42,500 bases of DNA from Chrysomallon squamiferum (GCA_012295275.1 CM022668.1:8369318-8411817); one strand, 5' to 3'; shown: positions 1 to 17,299, counted from the stretch's first letter. The notes: generated by a model from the letters alone, not told the origin. Program-made: numbers and translations.

Positions 1-1092
1 TTATTGCTTTATTCTGTAAATTAATTTCATTTTAACTGTTATACATTGCAGTTTTAGTGCAGGTGCTTTTATCATTAGAACTTCTATAATTTACCTGATT
101 GTTGTTTGTACGATAGCCCCATTGAAAGTGTTTTAATTTATTTATTATTTTCAATTTGCTAATGTGTTTGTTTGTATGTATGTATGTATGTATGTATGTA
201 TGTATCATATAGAGACAACTAACTGGTAAAACGAGCAGTAGTTTTATACGAAAACTGTAAAGATTTATGTTATAAGTCGTCCATGATGTTTTAGTAATAA
301 TAAAAAAATAATAATAAAAAAAATAATAATAAAAAAAATAATAAAAAAAAAATTAAAATTGTCACAATACTTATTATTATTTTATATACATATTTTAATT
401 TAATTTTATTTTATTTAATTTAATTTTTTGTTTGTTTATATTTTGGGGAAGCGTCCTGTCTTCACTGATAACAAAATAAAAGAGTAAAATAATATTTCCA
501 CTAAATATTTTATCACCGCCGTTTTACTAGTTGAATCGTGTCTTCATTGTTTGCTCAGATATTTGTATCGTTTCACTGCTCAACGGTTGTTATACTTCGT
601 TTAAATAAAATGACCCCAAAATAATATAAATATAAAATAACAATAAAATTGCTGAAAAACAACAACGAAAACACACACACATATACACACTGATTAAAAC
701 CAATAAGCAAGACAACAACAATAGCCAAACGAAGAAAGAAAAAGAAATAAAAGCAACCAAGACAAAATGAACAATAACAAAACAGAAGAAGAAGCAGAAA
801 AAAAATAAAAATTAATAATAATAGCGGTAGAGTGCAGAGCTAAGCGGAAAAACAAACAGTAAATTACAATTATTTATTTAGAAAACTCGTAACTTTTCGA
901 AATTCTCTTTTTTTTTTTGTCTTTATTTATTTGTTTATTTGTTGGTTTGTTTGTTTTTAAATTTGGTAGTTTGTAAACTTGTATATTTATTATTTTTTTC
1001 TCTTTGTTTCTTTCATTATTTCGTTCTTTTTCCTTAATTTCGTCTCATTTTAAAATTTTTTTGTTTAAATGACTATTCAGAAAGTGGCTGTT

Positions 1093-1129
<37 letters not shown>

Positions 1130-1960
1130 AAACAACATAAATGAAAACAAAAAATAAACCAAAAACCAAACCGGGATACTTATAAAAATGAGTCATCATT
1201 TGACTGTTATAAAGTGAAGTCTTTAATAAATAATATTAGTAGAAGTAATAACAAGTAACATCACTAATAATAATAATGAGAATAAGAACAACAACAACAG
1301 TTATAAATAATAATCTTTAATAAATAATATAGTAAAAATAACAAGTAAAATTACATAATAATAGCAATGTTAGAGAAGCATTGTAAACAACAAATATTCA
1401 TGTGAAACTTAATACATTTAAAACTGCATGATTTAAAAAAATATTCTTTATTAATTAGTAACAACCAGGTACAAAATCAAATACCAATCCTTGGAAAAAC
1501 ATTAAAAATGAAATTCTATAAACTTTTTCTCAGTTTTGCAAACACACACAAAACTTGAATTATTCTGCAGTTTTATTATATGTATACCTGCATACGTTAA
1601 TATGCACACGCTCATACATACATACAATATTGGTTGTACAGGAAAACATATAACATATACTTATGACTTCTTAACAAACCCAGTTCGTGAAAGTATTTCG
1701 TGACAACGACTCGTAGAAAATATGAATAATAAATGACGTGAATATTATATTAGCTAACAATGAAACAATCAATCATTTGAAACGTGTCTTCATCCACTGA
1801 AGACTTGGCTTGCTGCTAAGATTGTGTTAATATTAATGAATTAATTAAGATGAAGGAAGATTGCGGTGGACTTATTCTTTCTGAACTGGATCCAGTTTAT
1901 ATATGCTGATCGATGTAAATTTCCAAGTTATAATTTTATTTTTTGTACGACCTGATGTCA
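1..1960. other. Gene-free AT-rich sequence
   Basis: Short (GTAT)n at 174-204, A-rich runs at 300-350 and (AAT)n at 1098-1128. A TATA-like cttataaaaatgagtcatca near 1180 (with an AP-1-like TGAGTCA) is the only regulatory-looking motif. No coding sequence seen. Confidence 0.6.
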
Positions 1961-1971
1961 AAAACAGCAGC

Positions 1972-1973
<2 letters not shown>

Positions 1974-2013
<40 letters not shown>

Positions 2014-2106
2014 AATAATAATAATAATGCTGAATAATAATAATAATAATTTTCATAATAATGCTGATTATTAATAATAATAATAATGACAACAAAAGAA
2101 CAGCAT

Positions 2107-2137
<31 letters not shown>

Positions 2138-2260
2138 AATAATAATAATAATGCTGAATAATAATAATAATAATTTTCATAATAATGCTGATTATTAATA
2201 ATAATAATAATGACAACAAAAGAACAGCATCAACAACAACAACAACAACAACAATCATAT
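1974..2260. repeat. 124 bp compound duplication of (CAA)n/(TAA)n
   Basis: The block containing tgctgaataataata, then ttttcataataatgctgatt and agaacagcatcaacaac, is present twice, 124 bp apart (tgctg at 2028 and 2152), within CAA and TAA trinucleotide runs. Confidence 0.9.
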
Positions 2261-2434
2261 GTTTATGTTTTTATAAAGGTATGTTTACGTAACGCTGAAT
2301 CTGTAGCGGACTGTGTTACCTGACATATTCATGTATAAAAAAAGTCTTAGTTCCGCCCTGTGCAAACAGTGCTTTTTGTTGACTTTACCTTATTTTGATC
2401 AGCATGAAGATGACACTACTCAAATCTTGAATAG

Positions 2435-2435
<1 letters not shown>

Positions 2436-2512
<77 letters not shown>

Positions 2513-2560
2513 AAAAAAGAGAAACAGAGAAACAGAGAGAGAGAGAGAGGCGTGATACAG
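2436..2560. repeat. (GA)n microsatellite
   Basis: Pure GA to ~2508, then degenerate GA with aaacagagaaacag interruptions. Confidence 0.95.
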
Positions 2561-2569
2561 AGTAAGAGA

Positions 2570-3566
2570 GAGAAAGACAACATTATTATAAAGGAATCGC
2601 TGCATGAAACACGGTTCACTTATTGTTTTCATATCAGTCAAGCGTAATAAAATATTTACAAGACACTACTATATATTAATTAGTCGCCTCTAAATAGATC
2701 ATTCGAATACAATACGTATTATTAAAATCACAGGATCCTTAGGGAATATAGTTTTTTTGTGTGTTTTTTTCTTAAATTCCTGGAGTGGGAGAAATATTTC
2801 TGAATGTTATTAGCTGATTATTTAGCTTGTACATGCAACCACGTCTTTGGCAAGATGTCGTCGACTTGAAATTCCTTTCAAAAATACAATGACCTTTATT
2901 TATTTACTTATTTATTCATTTATATGCCTTTTTAAACTAACTTTATTTACTGATTTAAATTAACGTTGTTTATTTACGTATTTATTTAACTAACTTCATA
3001 GATTTATTTATTTATTTATTTATTTATTTATGGTTATTAAACTAACCTTATTTATTTACGTATTTATTTAACTGACGTTATTTATTTATTTGTTTCATTT
3101 CATTTATAAATATAACATTATTTATTTATTTTTGTTCTCCACTAATTAGTTTCTCAGTGTAAAGAAACAGTTATTTTCAATAGGAAGTAAAACTAACATA
3201 AAACTGTGAACAGATATCCCGTGTTCAAGGAAAACTACCTAGTAAAGGCAAGCATACGACACACACACACACACGCACACACACGCACGAACGCTCTGAC
3301 AGAGGCATGCAGATACACACATATGCATAAATAAATCCAGTTAGACAGACAAGCCGAATGCCCCGCCTACAGGCGGTGCTGACTGTTCACAGTAAACACA
3401 TCACGTGACAGCATAAGCGTGACATGAATCGTTATCAAGTATTAACAGCGAGGACGAAAAACAACAACAGAAAAATCCCCCCCAAAGAGAAAAAAGCAGT
3501 CCTATCCGAAACATATACGAATTGTCCATTTATTTATTAATTATTATGATTATGATTATGATTATG

Positions 3567-3601
<35 letters not shown>

Positions 3602-3780
3602 TATTACTATTATTATTATTATTACTATTATTACTATTATTATTATTATTACTATTATTACTATTATTATTATGCTTTTATATATTTTTTATTTTTATTT
3701 TTATAGTAGTACTATTACTACTACCACTACTCATCCGCTTCTGCTATTCACTATACTGTTCAACTGCTACTACTACTGCT
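2570..3780. other. Gene-free AT-rich sequence with TTTA and ATT repeats
   Basis: TTTA-type repeats at 2890-3135, (AC)n near 3260, and ATT/ATG runs at 3538-3675. A GC-rich small inverted repeat (ccgcctacaggcgg) and an E-box CACGTG lie near 3362-3410. No gene seen. Confidence 0.5.
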
Positions 3781-3789
3781 GTCTTCTTT

Positions 3790-4515
3790 TCGTTTCATTT
3801 GCGAAGAAGAGACCGAAGTGTACTGTCTGCCTGTACAAGGGTTGTTCAAACAACACGCAGGTCAGCCAAGCGTATCGCGACTGGGCGGCTCTCTAAGCCG
3901 TACACTATCTCACCTGCGCATCGTTTTATTCGCAGCGTTGTAAAGCTTATTTAAAACGTGGCTGAAATTTGATTCAAATTCTCTGAACTGTACGAGGTTT
4001 AGTTTGTTGTTCTTATCTCGCGTACCAGAATAAGCTGAAAGTTACAAGTTTAATTTGAAATTTAGAACCATTTTTGAGATCTGTGAATATTAGCTGAAGC
4101 TTACAGTAATAAATTAATTGAAATTTACGAAGATAAATTACTTGAAGTTTACGAAGATAATTAATTGAACTTTACGAAGATAAATTAATTGAAGTTCACG
4201 AAGATAAATTAATTGAAATTCACGAAGATAAATTAATTGAAGTTTACGAAGATAAATTAATTAATGTTTACGAACATGTATTGTGTCTATGAAAGTAAAC
4301 TGAAATTTTGGATCCTCTGATGAAATCAAATGCCTACCGAAATACTGAAAGACTTACCAAGATATACCTTGTCCTGAAGATTAACCACAGTTTACAAGTT
4401 TTGTTTAGAAGCCTCAGTTGAAAGAACTCCGGATTTAACAAATAATGACTGAAATTTTATTTCTTCTTGTTTGAAATTATTTTGCCTGGGTGCGTTTCTT
4501 CTAAAACTTAAAAAG
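3790..4515 (+). other. Possible 5' non-coding exon region of gene 1
   Basis: A non-microsatellite stretch with raised GC (3790-4030) ends, after a 24 bp tandem repeat, at an AAAAG/GTAAGAAT donor (GT at 4516). The first coding exon of gene 1 starts with an acceptor at 10069-10070, so some upstream exon must exist, and this is the best-looking candidate I see. No transcript evidence is available and the intron would be 5.5 kb. Confidence 0.25.
4094..4280. repeat. 24 bp minisatellite
   Basis: About seven to eight copies of a 24 bp unit, consensus near ttgaagtttacgaagataaa, differing by a few bases each. Confidence 0.9.
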
Positions 4516-5167
4516 GTAAGAATTTATTTATGTCTGTATATGTTAGGATTCGAGCGTGTATACATACGCACATAAAAACAAGAATATATATTACGTACAT
4601 ATATACATACATATATATACATAGACATGTCATACAACAAATATACACACACAGATAATTCATTATTTATATGCTTTATTTACTTTAAATTTCTTTCTAT
4701 AGGTTTTATTGTTATTTATTTTTTATTTTTTTTTTGGATGTAAATAAATATATATATATAAAAAAAAAATAAAAAAAATAATATAAATAAAAACTAAATA
4801 AATAAAATATGAAATAGAAAGTAAAAATAATACTGGACAGAAATCGATATTTTTATATATATATATCAGTGGCATCCCCAGCATTTGTGAAAGGGATGGC
4901 GGGAATCGGCGTAACTGGTGCAAATTAAACGAAGGGATGGTACAGAAAATGTTCAGGGTACAAGTACTTTGAACAATGTTCAAGTTACTTGTATGTCAAA
5001 AATACTCTTATAAATAATTGCATCAAATGCGTTAACTATTAACAAGTTTATTTTATTTGCAATTAAATAAAATCAAAATGTCTGTTGTCTGGTTGTTCTC
5101 TGAATTGTATTCTTTACATGAATATTTTTATACAAAATAATAACCTCATGTATATATTATATATACA

Positions 5168-5169
<2 letters not shown>

Positions 5170-5241
<72 letters not shown>

Positions 5242-5263
5242 TGTGTGTGTGTGTGTGTGTGTG
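5170..5263. repeat. (GT)n microsatellite
   Basis: GT repeat with two GA interruptions, preceded by an alternating tatatattatatatac tract. Confidence 0.95.
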
Positions 5264-5515
5264 AAATGTGAGATCGTTTCAATCGCCCTGAGACTAAAAG
5301 ATCGCCACGCAAGGTGATAATGAATACAGAATAGTCATGAGAATATGACGTTAGTTGGCGATGCGCTGGTGATAATAATTATGTTTATACTGAGCGGATC
5401 GAGCGCATATCTGTTTTCGCAGGTCGAAGATATTTTAAAAAGTTATTTGTGTTTCTAGGATAACATAATTATTATACAGTTGCATGTTAACAAAACTGTA
5501 GCGATCACTGAAATT

Positions 5516-5822
5516 CAGTTCATCTATTTTGTTTAGAGACAGAATACAGTACATCTGTTTTGTTTAGAGACAGAATACAGTACATCTGTTTTGTTTAGGG
5601 ACATAATACAGTACATCTATTTTGTTTAGGGACAGACTACAGTACATCTATTTTGTTTAGGGTCAGAATACAGTACATCTGTTTTGTTTAGGGACAGAAT
5701 ACAGTACATCCATTTTGTTTAGGGACAGAATACAGTACATCCATTTTGTTTAGGAACAGAATACAGTACATCCATTTTGTTTAGGGACAGAATACAGTAC
5801 ATCCATTTTGTTTAGGGACAAA
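5516..5822. repeat. 31 bp minisatellite (about ten copies)
   Basis: Ten starts of cagtacatc(t/c)(a/g)ttttgttt spaced exactly 31 bp apart (5516, 5547, 5578 and so on to 5795). The first copies carry tagagacag and the later ones tagggacag, a gradient of variants along the array. Confidence 0.95.
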
Positions 5823-5895
5823 CGTGCTGACCACAACAAGTGAAAAACAGTGACCTGACAGCCAGTCTAGTGAATGGGGCCAGCTCGTCGTACGC

Positions 5896-6022
5896 TGTAT
5901 GTATGTATGTATGTATGTATATATGTATGTGTGTATGTATGTATGTATTATGTATGTATGTGTGTATGTATGTATGTATGTGTGTGTGTATGTATGTATG
6001 TATGTATGTATGTGTGTGTGTA
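5896..6022. repeat. (GTAT)n microsatellite
   Basis: GTAT tetranucleotides mixed with GT, following directly after the 31 bp minisatellite region. Confidence 0.95.
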
Positions 6023-6124
6023 CTGAATACATATTTTAACTTTTCTGTTGTTGACAAAAACCTTTTGTTCACGTGCTGCAGCTTTATCCAACATTATTTA
6101 TTTTTCGACTTCATTAATTTATGA

Positions 6125-9100
6125 AAGACTGAACTAAATAAAAAAATAAATAAATAAATAAGTAAGTAAGTAAGTAAGTAAGTAGGTAAGCAAGCAAGTA
6201 AGTAAGTAAGCAAGTAAGTAAATAAATAAATGGATGGAAAAAACTAAAGAGAAAAAAAAAAAAAAAAAAAAAATTAAAATAGAAAATAAAATAAAATTAA
6301 ATAAAATTAAAAAATTAAAATAGAAAATTAAAAAAATTAAAATAGAAAATAAAATAGAAAATTCTAAATAATAATGGACAGAAATCTAAATTAATTTAAA
6401 CATTATTTTAAGTATACAGATAATTTATCTATTTTAATAACAATACCATTTTTCCATGATTGTGTTACAAAACTTTATTGTAAGAATTATCTACCGTAGA
6501 CAAGCAATATTATTGTATGCTATTTACAGTACAGTTATTTTTATTTCATCTTTAACAATCGCTTAGAAACTGAGTTACTGAAGACCTGTCTGATCTAAGT
6601 GAAGTGTGTCAGATGTTATTTAAAACACTCACATCAAATTTCTGTGCCGAAAATAAAACAGAAAATCACTTAGTGTCACGTAAATAAATATACCAAACGT
6701 CTCAACTTGACTAAGTGGCCACTGGTTCACGTTTGTTCCTAATTACAGTAACTCTATTAATTTTATCAATTTATTAATTTATTGTTTGAAGTTCAACATT
6801 TATTGACCCTGTTCATTACATTTCAGCTGTTTCTAGTTTTAGTTTTGTATTGTGTTACCCGTATATTAAAATATTATATTTCATTGCTGCTATTGATTTA
6901 TACTTTGAATTTTATCATTAGTGTAGCCTGATATATTATATTTCATCGTTACAGTAATTATGTACATTACGTCATTGCTAAAGCAATATACTTTTCACTA
7001 AATCATCACTAGAGCAGAATAAATGACATTTTACCATTGCTGTAGCTTAATTTATACTGTAGCTTATACAATACATTTAATAGCTTCACAGACTGTACTT
7101 CATAAAAATAATAATAATAATACTGCAAAACTACTGCATTACATTTCGTTATAAGTATAACCTTATACATTACTTTTCGTTATAATTATAACCTTATACA
7201 TTACTTTTCGATTTTGATAGCTTCACAGGTTACACTTTTGTACTACATTTTATTTTTACTATAGCTTCATAATGACATTTAATTAGAACTATCATCGTAT
7301 ACATGAAACTTCCCTGTTATGATAAACTTATGCAGTACAATGGAATGATTCGATTAATCGTATTGCATTACATTAATGTATACGATTTAAACGTTAGATT
7401 TACTTTGAGCATTGCAGGTTCTACATTACAATAGACTTACTTTACACTTTTATATGACAAAATATTTATCCATTAAAATCATACAGTGCAACAGTTCATT
7501 CATTACAGTTTTAAATTATAATTCATTTATTCATTAAAGTTTTAAATTATAATCCATTTATTCATTCGAATTTTGAATTATAATTCATTTATTCATTACA
7601 GTTTTAAATTATAATTCATTTATTCATTACAATTTTAAATTAGAACAAATTTACTTACCAAATTCATAAATTCTACAGTGAATTTATTCACTACATTTTT
7701 ACATTTAAATACATCACATTTCTGCATTACATTTATTAATCACATTAGATTTATTAATATAAATTTCATTTACATATTTATAATGTTTATTATAACTGTT
7801 GAACTGTATTTATAAATTTCACTATTCCATAGTAATATATTCATTAGTAATATATTAAAAGAGACGTTATTTTTATAGTTTTAGACAATTTTGTTAATTA
7901 CATAACTGTGTCCTTACAATGACAATGGCTTTATTCTCATAAACTGTAGGATTACAGTACAGAGAAGAATTTATTAGAGCTATATAATAACAAAATTAAA
8001 ACACATGTGTGGAAGTTTAACGCAGAGGACATTCTCTCACATATAGTTCTTATTAACAAACATAGCTGTTGAAAATCAGTCAACAGACTCCACTTTAAAA
8101 CTGCTTTATCTATTGCAGTAACATGATGAATCTCTTGAAAAAAATCTTCAACAGTATATTTATACTTTTCCCTTGACTTTTTTGATGCGTAAATATTGGA
8201 ATGTCAGAAATAATAATTTATTAGTGTAATTTCCTGCTTTGTGTATACTTGAAATATTTTAATCTTTCGATAGTTGTTATATCGACGTCTGTTGCTGGTT
8301 ACAAACCTCTCTATTCCACCTCAGAGAGCTAATACAAAAGTAATTCGTGATACGAAGCAATAGTCTAAATATATTGTGCATGCATTCTTCTGCTTCATAT
8401 TATTATTATTATCATGATTATTATTAATATTATTATTATTATCATAACGTGGAGGACATATTCTCTCAGACATTGTGATGATGATGATGATGATAATAAT
8501 AATAATAATAATGATAATGGTAATGATAATATCAGCGTAGTTACTTAAAAGTATACAAAATAAACATAAACTCTCTGGTCATGCAGGACACACGTAACAA
8601 AAAACTAATATCTTAGAAAACAAAAGAAAATCTGTAGTTGCGCTAGACTAACAAACACCTAATAAAAACACTGTAGGAGGTATAGAAAAGAGATTTTGGC
8701 TAATTGTATAGATCGTGTTTTGCACAGGGTAAGAGGTTAAACATTCAAATATAATTATGAGAACAGTTTGTTACGAAAACCACGGATTTTGTTAATCAGA
8801 CAATGTAATTATTTTGTCCAAATTATAATGCTAAAACTATATTGTATTTAATTAATTTATTTTTTATTTGTTTGCTTGTTTATTTAATCATTCAGTAGGA
8901 ATTCGTATCACGATTTCAGTATTATTGAAGCCGGCTAGAATGAATGTTTAACGAAGTCCTCGCACGAAAAAGAAATCGGATATTGGGTGTTAGTTTTAAA
9001 ACGTCAAAGAGGTTCATTTATTTATAAAACTAAACTGTTACAGCTATTCATTATATGTCATTCCAAACAACGTTTTACAACAGCTCAAACAACAGTGACA

Positions 9101-9225
9101 GTAGTAGTAACCTAATAGTAGTAGCAGCATAGTAGTAGTAATAGCCTAGTAGTTGTAGTAACCTAGTAGCAGAATAGCTCTAGAAGTATAAGTTATAATA
9201 ATAATATATATATGCGTATTTGCAT
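6125..9225. other. Gene-free AT-rich sequence
   Basis: AAAT/AAGT tetranucleotide repeats (6135-6235), an A-rich block (6250-6365), then unique-looking but very AT-rich DNA with the 31 bp tandem repeat at 7501. No open frame or splice pattern that I can support. Confidence 0.5.
7501..7646. repeat. 31 bp AT-rich tandem repeat
   Basis: Four full copies and one partial copy of a 31 bp unit starting cattacagttttaaattata, at 7501, 7532, 7563, 7594 and 7625. Unrelated in sequence to the 31 bp array at 5516. Confidence 0.9.
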
Positions 9226-9228
9226 ATA

Positions 9229-9783
9229 TAGTGTTACCTCGACTTACGAGTTTAATTTATATGAAATACCATTAATCCGTTCCAGCCCCCAAAACCACCC
9301 CATTTTTTTGTAACGTTTTTTTACATAACAAAAACAAAATAAAGGAGAATGTAAAGAAATAAATTGGTTTTGTAAAAATCAGACAAATTATTTTAACGCC
9401 TTTGGCTGCAGTTACAGCCTATATCGATTCCTTCTGCTTCAGTATGGTACTACGCCCGAACTGCCTAGCCAAGTCGACTACATTCACACCTTTCTCATGC
9501 TTTTCTATGGTTTCATGCTTTAATTCAATGGACTTCATCCGCTTCTTCTTCTCAGCACTGTCCTTTCCACTCACTTTCTTAGGATCCATGGTCAGAAAAA
9601 ATACATTTGGCTAAATACTGCACAAAACGCGAACACAACACAACAGAGATGTTTCCGCGGCAGGTAACCGAGTGAAGTAAACAAGTGAGTCGCGGGATGC
9701 TGGCCAACTAGTGGAGGCTCTGAAGCTCGCTCGTAACTCGAAAAACTCTTAAGTTGGGGCACTAGAAAGTCGAGGTACCACTG
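9229..9783 (-). mobile_element. Non-autonomous pogo/Tigger-type DNA transposon (~555 bp)
   Basis: The left end reads tagtgttacctcgacttacg. The right end, reverse-complemented, reads cagtggtacctcgacttt. These are matching terminal inverted repeats, and a TA dinucleotide flanks each side (9227-9228 and 9784-9785), the target duplication expected of the Tc1/mariner-pogo superfamily. Near the right end the minus strand encodes the start of a Tigger/pogo transposase, ending early. The catalytic DDE domain is absent, so the element cannot move alone. A second stretch related to the end repeat (gctcgtaactcgaaaaactc) is seen just inside the right end. Confidence 0.85.
9419..9589 (-). pseudogene. Tigger/pogo transposase N-terminal remnant (CENP-B-type HTH)
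   Basis: ATG at 9589 opens 56 codons ending at TAG 9421-9419. The peptide begins MDPKKVSGKDSAEKKKRMKS and continues with the helix-turn-helix pattern IELKHETIEKHEKG..VVDLARQFGRST, typical of the CENP-B-like DNA-binding domain of Tigger/Jerky transposases. The usual insert after GRST (normally STIC-like) is missing, then ILKQKESI follows and a stop. It is a relic inside the internally deleted element, not a host gene. The recognition comes from family knowledge of this N-terminal signature. Confidence 0.85.
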
Positions 9784-9985
9784 TATATATGTATGTCTGT
9801 GTGTGTGGCTATGTATGTTTTTGTGTGTTTGAGTGTGTATTTTTATGTATCTACCCAACCACCTATTTACCTACCTACCGACCTACCTATGTACACAACT
9901 ACGTACATTCATACACATATACTACATACGTATTGTAAAGTATATATATAAGATAATTGAATTCTGGATCAAAATGAAATTAAAC

Positions 9986-10046
<61 letters not shown>

Positions 10047-10071
10047 AATTGAAATTCGTTTTTGTTTCAGG

Positions 10072-10216
10072 ATGTACGGACGATTTCAGTTTTACTTTCT
10101 GTGCGCTTCCGCCGTCTTCCTCATCTTCTGCGGCTACACCTACGTCGTTTCCTTCAAACGTGATAAATGTATGTAAATTTTACATCATATCTCATATTAA
10201 CACACACACACACACA

Positions 10217-10247
<31 letters not shown>

Positions 10248-10251
10248 ACAG

Positions 10252-10338
<87 letters not shown>

Positions 10339-11776
10339 TACACACACACGCGCACACACACATTATTACTACTAGAACAACAACAACAACAACAACTACT
10401 ACTACTACTACTACTACAGAAACTACAACTCTTGTGCTTCCTCTACTACTACGTGTTCTACACCTCCTCCTTCACCTCTATATCCATCATACAACTTCTC
10501 AGTAAGCCAGATATATGATTGTTATACAGCTTATTAGACACAGCTTGTAAAAAGAAGTAATCAGTTATTTTTATGTTGTTTTTGTTATTCTTGGGTAATT
10601 AAATGTCCTTGCTGTGTTTATGTTAGCAAGTAAAGACATTTTTGTTTCTTATATTTATACTATCCTTTACACCTTTCAGATGCATCCACGGTATCGACGT
10701 CAGGTCCGAAGTGCGCTTGCACATTGCCGACCGAGTATAGTCAACGACAGAAGAAAATACAAGACATATGTATGATAAAACCTCCTGGCAAAGTTGGCAA
10801 ACAAATTATTTTCCACAATGACTATAACATCTCCTATTGCTCCGTAGCTAAGGCGGGATGTACATTCTGGATAAACATCTTCCGCTTCCTGTACAAAGAA
10901 ACTGACAACGCTAAAGTTAGCTCCCCTAAGGAAATTCCCCGTATGATTACGCATTACGGGAGAATGAAAAATATGAAATTTTACGATCTGCAGACTGGTG
11001 AGAAATTTTTACCCAACACATTTCGTTTTCTGTTCACTCGGGATCCGTATTCCAGACTCTGGTCAGCGTATGTGGACAAATTCCTGCTTCCGGATTACTG
11101 GTGTACTGAAGGGCGAAGGATTTTGGCTCGCAGGCCAAACGACGCATCACAAAATACGAGAAATGGCTGCGCTAAGGACATTACGTTTATCGAACTCTTA
11201 AACCATATAACTCAAAGTATACCCGATAAACTAGATCCCCACTGGAGTCCCGTGAGCCTCATGTGTGACCCGTGCAGCTTCAGACCTGACGTCATAGGAA
11301 CTATGGAAACGTTCGCAAAAGATGCCCATTTTATTTTGTCGCAAGTGAACCTGACCCATTTGTTAGGCGACTATAGCCATCAAGCCCACGTTGAACATGA
11401 ATTAAAAATGTTGACTGAATATAATTTTGAGCTTCTGAACAGAAGGTACTGTAAACATTGTGTAAATAAAGAAGATATAGCAAATCGATTGTGGAAAGCG
11501 TTTCAGATAAATGGATACTTACCAGTCGATGTGCAGTTTCCCACAGATCAATTAAAAGATATTAATTCTTCATCGTTCGTGAACCTTGTAACAAAGTATT
11601 ACAGACAAAATCCGAAAACGTCAGCTGAGATAAAAGAACAGAGGAAAAAGGCCTTAATAGAAGCCTACAGAAAAGTTCCAAGAGAAATTTTGCAAAAAGT
11701 AAAATTCCTCTATGCCACGGATTTTTTAATGTTTGACTACGATCCTAATCCATCCTGGATGGAGTTTAATAGTTAA
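10072..11776 (+). CDS. Sulfotransferase gene 1: Golgi carbohydrate sulfotransferase (HNK-1ST/CHST8-14 type), two coding exons
   Basis: Predicted to transfer sulfate from PAPS to a sugar hydroxyl in the Golgi lumen. Coding exons are 10072-10168 and 10680-11776. The first follows an acceptor (tttgtttcag) and ends at a GTATGT donor; the second follows acctttcag. The phase-1 join is in frame and gives ~397 residues, normal for the family. Residues 1-25 form a type II signal anchor (hydrophobic run FYFLCASAVFLIFCGYTYVV). The 5'-PAPS loop is YCSVAKAGCTFW (85-96) and the 3'-PAPS motif is TRDPYSRLWSAYVDKF (151-166). The family block HWSPVSLMCDPC starts at 220, and the C-terminal block YATDFLMF..DPNPSW lies near the end. 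A possible N-glycosylation site is NLT. The usual VPK of the loop is VAK here. The start is the only in-frame ATG giving an anchor. It lacks the Asn-rich tail of its paralogues. The family is clear; the acceptor sugar is unknown. Confidence 0.9.
10201..10425. repeat. (CA)n then (CAA)n/(CTA)n repeats in the gene 1 intron
   Basis: CA repeat from 10201 to ~10362 starts about 30 bp after the exon 1 donor and is followed by CAA and CTA trinucleotide runs. It lies wholly within the 511 bp intron. Confidence 0.95.
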
Positions 11777-11788
11777 ACAAATGTGTTC

Positions 11789-12016
<228 letters not shown>

Positions 12017-12018
<2 letters not shown>

Positions 12019-13000
12019 GCAATAATGCCAAAGATGTAACGTGATCTGAGTTAGGGGTGTATCTCTAACTTGCTATTATTCGCGGTTTTAACCTTAGCAG
12101 ATCACTGTGGTAGATGATATACGATTAACTGTACTGTGTAATAATAGGAATAATAACATAAAGAAGAAAAAGAAGAAGAAATGAACGAAGTCAAGAATAA
12201 CAACAACAATATTAATAACAGCAACAAATATAATTACAACAAAAGAAAAATAACAGCAAAAAACAAAACAAAAGCAACAACAAAAATATTAATAATAACT
12301 GTATTAATAATAATATACTACTACCACTACTACTGATGATGATGATGATGATGCCAATAATAATAATAATAATAATTAGATAAGATGTAAAACTAGTCTA
12401 AGCTTTAACTGAAAAAGAAACAAAATATATTAAAGAAGTTTCAAGTCAACCTAACCTTAGACGTTAGACTCGCTTTTGTTATCTTTCGTCAATTGTTTCG
12501 CTAATGAACATGCTTAGCGTCTGTTCTCATTCAGGAGACATTACTTAAGAAAAGTCGTTGAACTGTAATATTAACATTTAACAAGCACGTTTTCATGCTG
12601 TGCTGTTATAGAAAATAACTGACAATTTTTATTTTACTTTCATTGAAAAGATAACGTGTTTCTTTATAACTGTTGTATGTTGAACACAACAAATATTACC
12701 TTATTGAAAGATTTCATTGAAAAATGACAAATGTCCAATCAGAATAATATGGAAGTTGAATATTACATCATTTTCAAATATTCATTTTGAAAGTAAATTC
12801 GGTATAGTTACAATAAACAATATTGGACAAAATGTTTGTATACTACATGACTTTGAGTGAAATGACGTAAACTATTATTATACGCTGGTCGTATAATACA
12901 CTACAATAAAGCAGAGTGTTTTAAGTGTCATGTTGTATGATGTTCACATTGGCGAGGAGTCCTCGGGGGTAAATGCAGTTTCACAAAAGCGCGTGTACAT
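12017..13000 (+). repeat. Large inverted duplication, arm 1
   Basis: From ctgcaataat at 12017 to about 13000, this ~980 bp recurs in reverse orientation at 35768-36760. By eye, long stretches are nearly identical, for example around the motifs gagttaggggtgtatctcta and ggcgaggagtcctcgggggt. It starts right where the (CT)n array behind gene 1 ends, and it includes AATAAA signals (12812 and 12905). It may therefore be the 3' untranslated or flanking region of gene 1. I see no inverted terminal repeats or open frame that would make it a classic transposon. Confidence 0.9.
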
Positions 13001-17100
<4,100 letters not shown>

Positions 17101-17109
17101 ATTAATCAA

Positions 17110-17143
17110 TATTACTGCTACTAATACAACTACCACTTTTCTT

Positions 17144-17177
<34 letters not shown>

Positions 17178-17264
17178 TATTACTACTACCATTGCTACAA
17201 CTTTGGCCTACTACTACTACTACTTCTACTACTTCTACTATTACTACTACCATTGCTACAACTT

Positions 17265-17299
<35 letters not shown>

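Noticed and set aside
9402-9614. 70-codon plus-strand frame
   Set aside because: Antisense of the Tigger transposase remnant, which has the recognisable family signature.
10049-10505. Frames of ~110 aa with His-Thr runs
   Set aside because: Wrong frame across gene 1 exon 1 and its (CA)n intron; the anchor-encoding frame starts at 10072 and splices.
10724-10726. Start of gene 1 inside the large exon
   Set aside because: The codon is TTG, and starting there would remove the Golgi anchor; the phase-1 splice to 10072-10168 explains the protein better.
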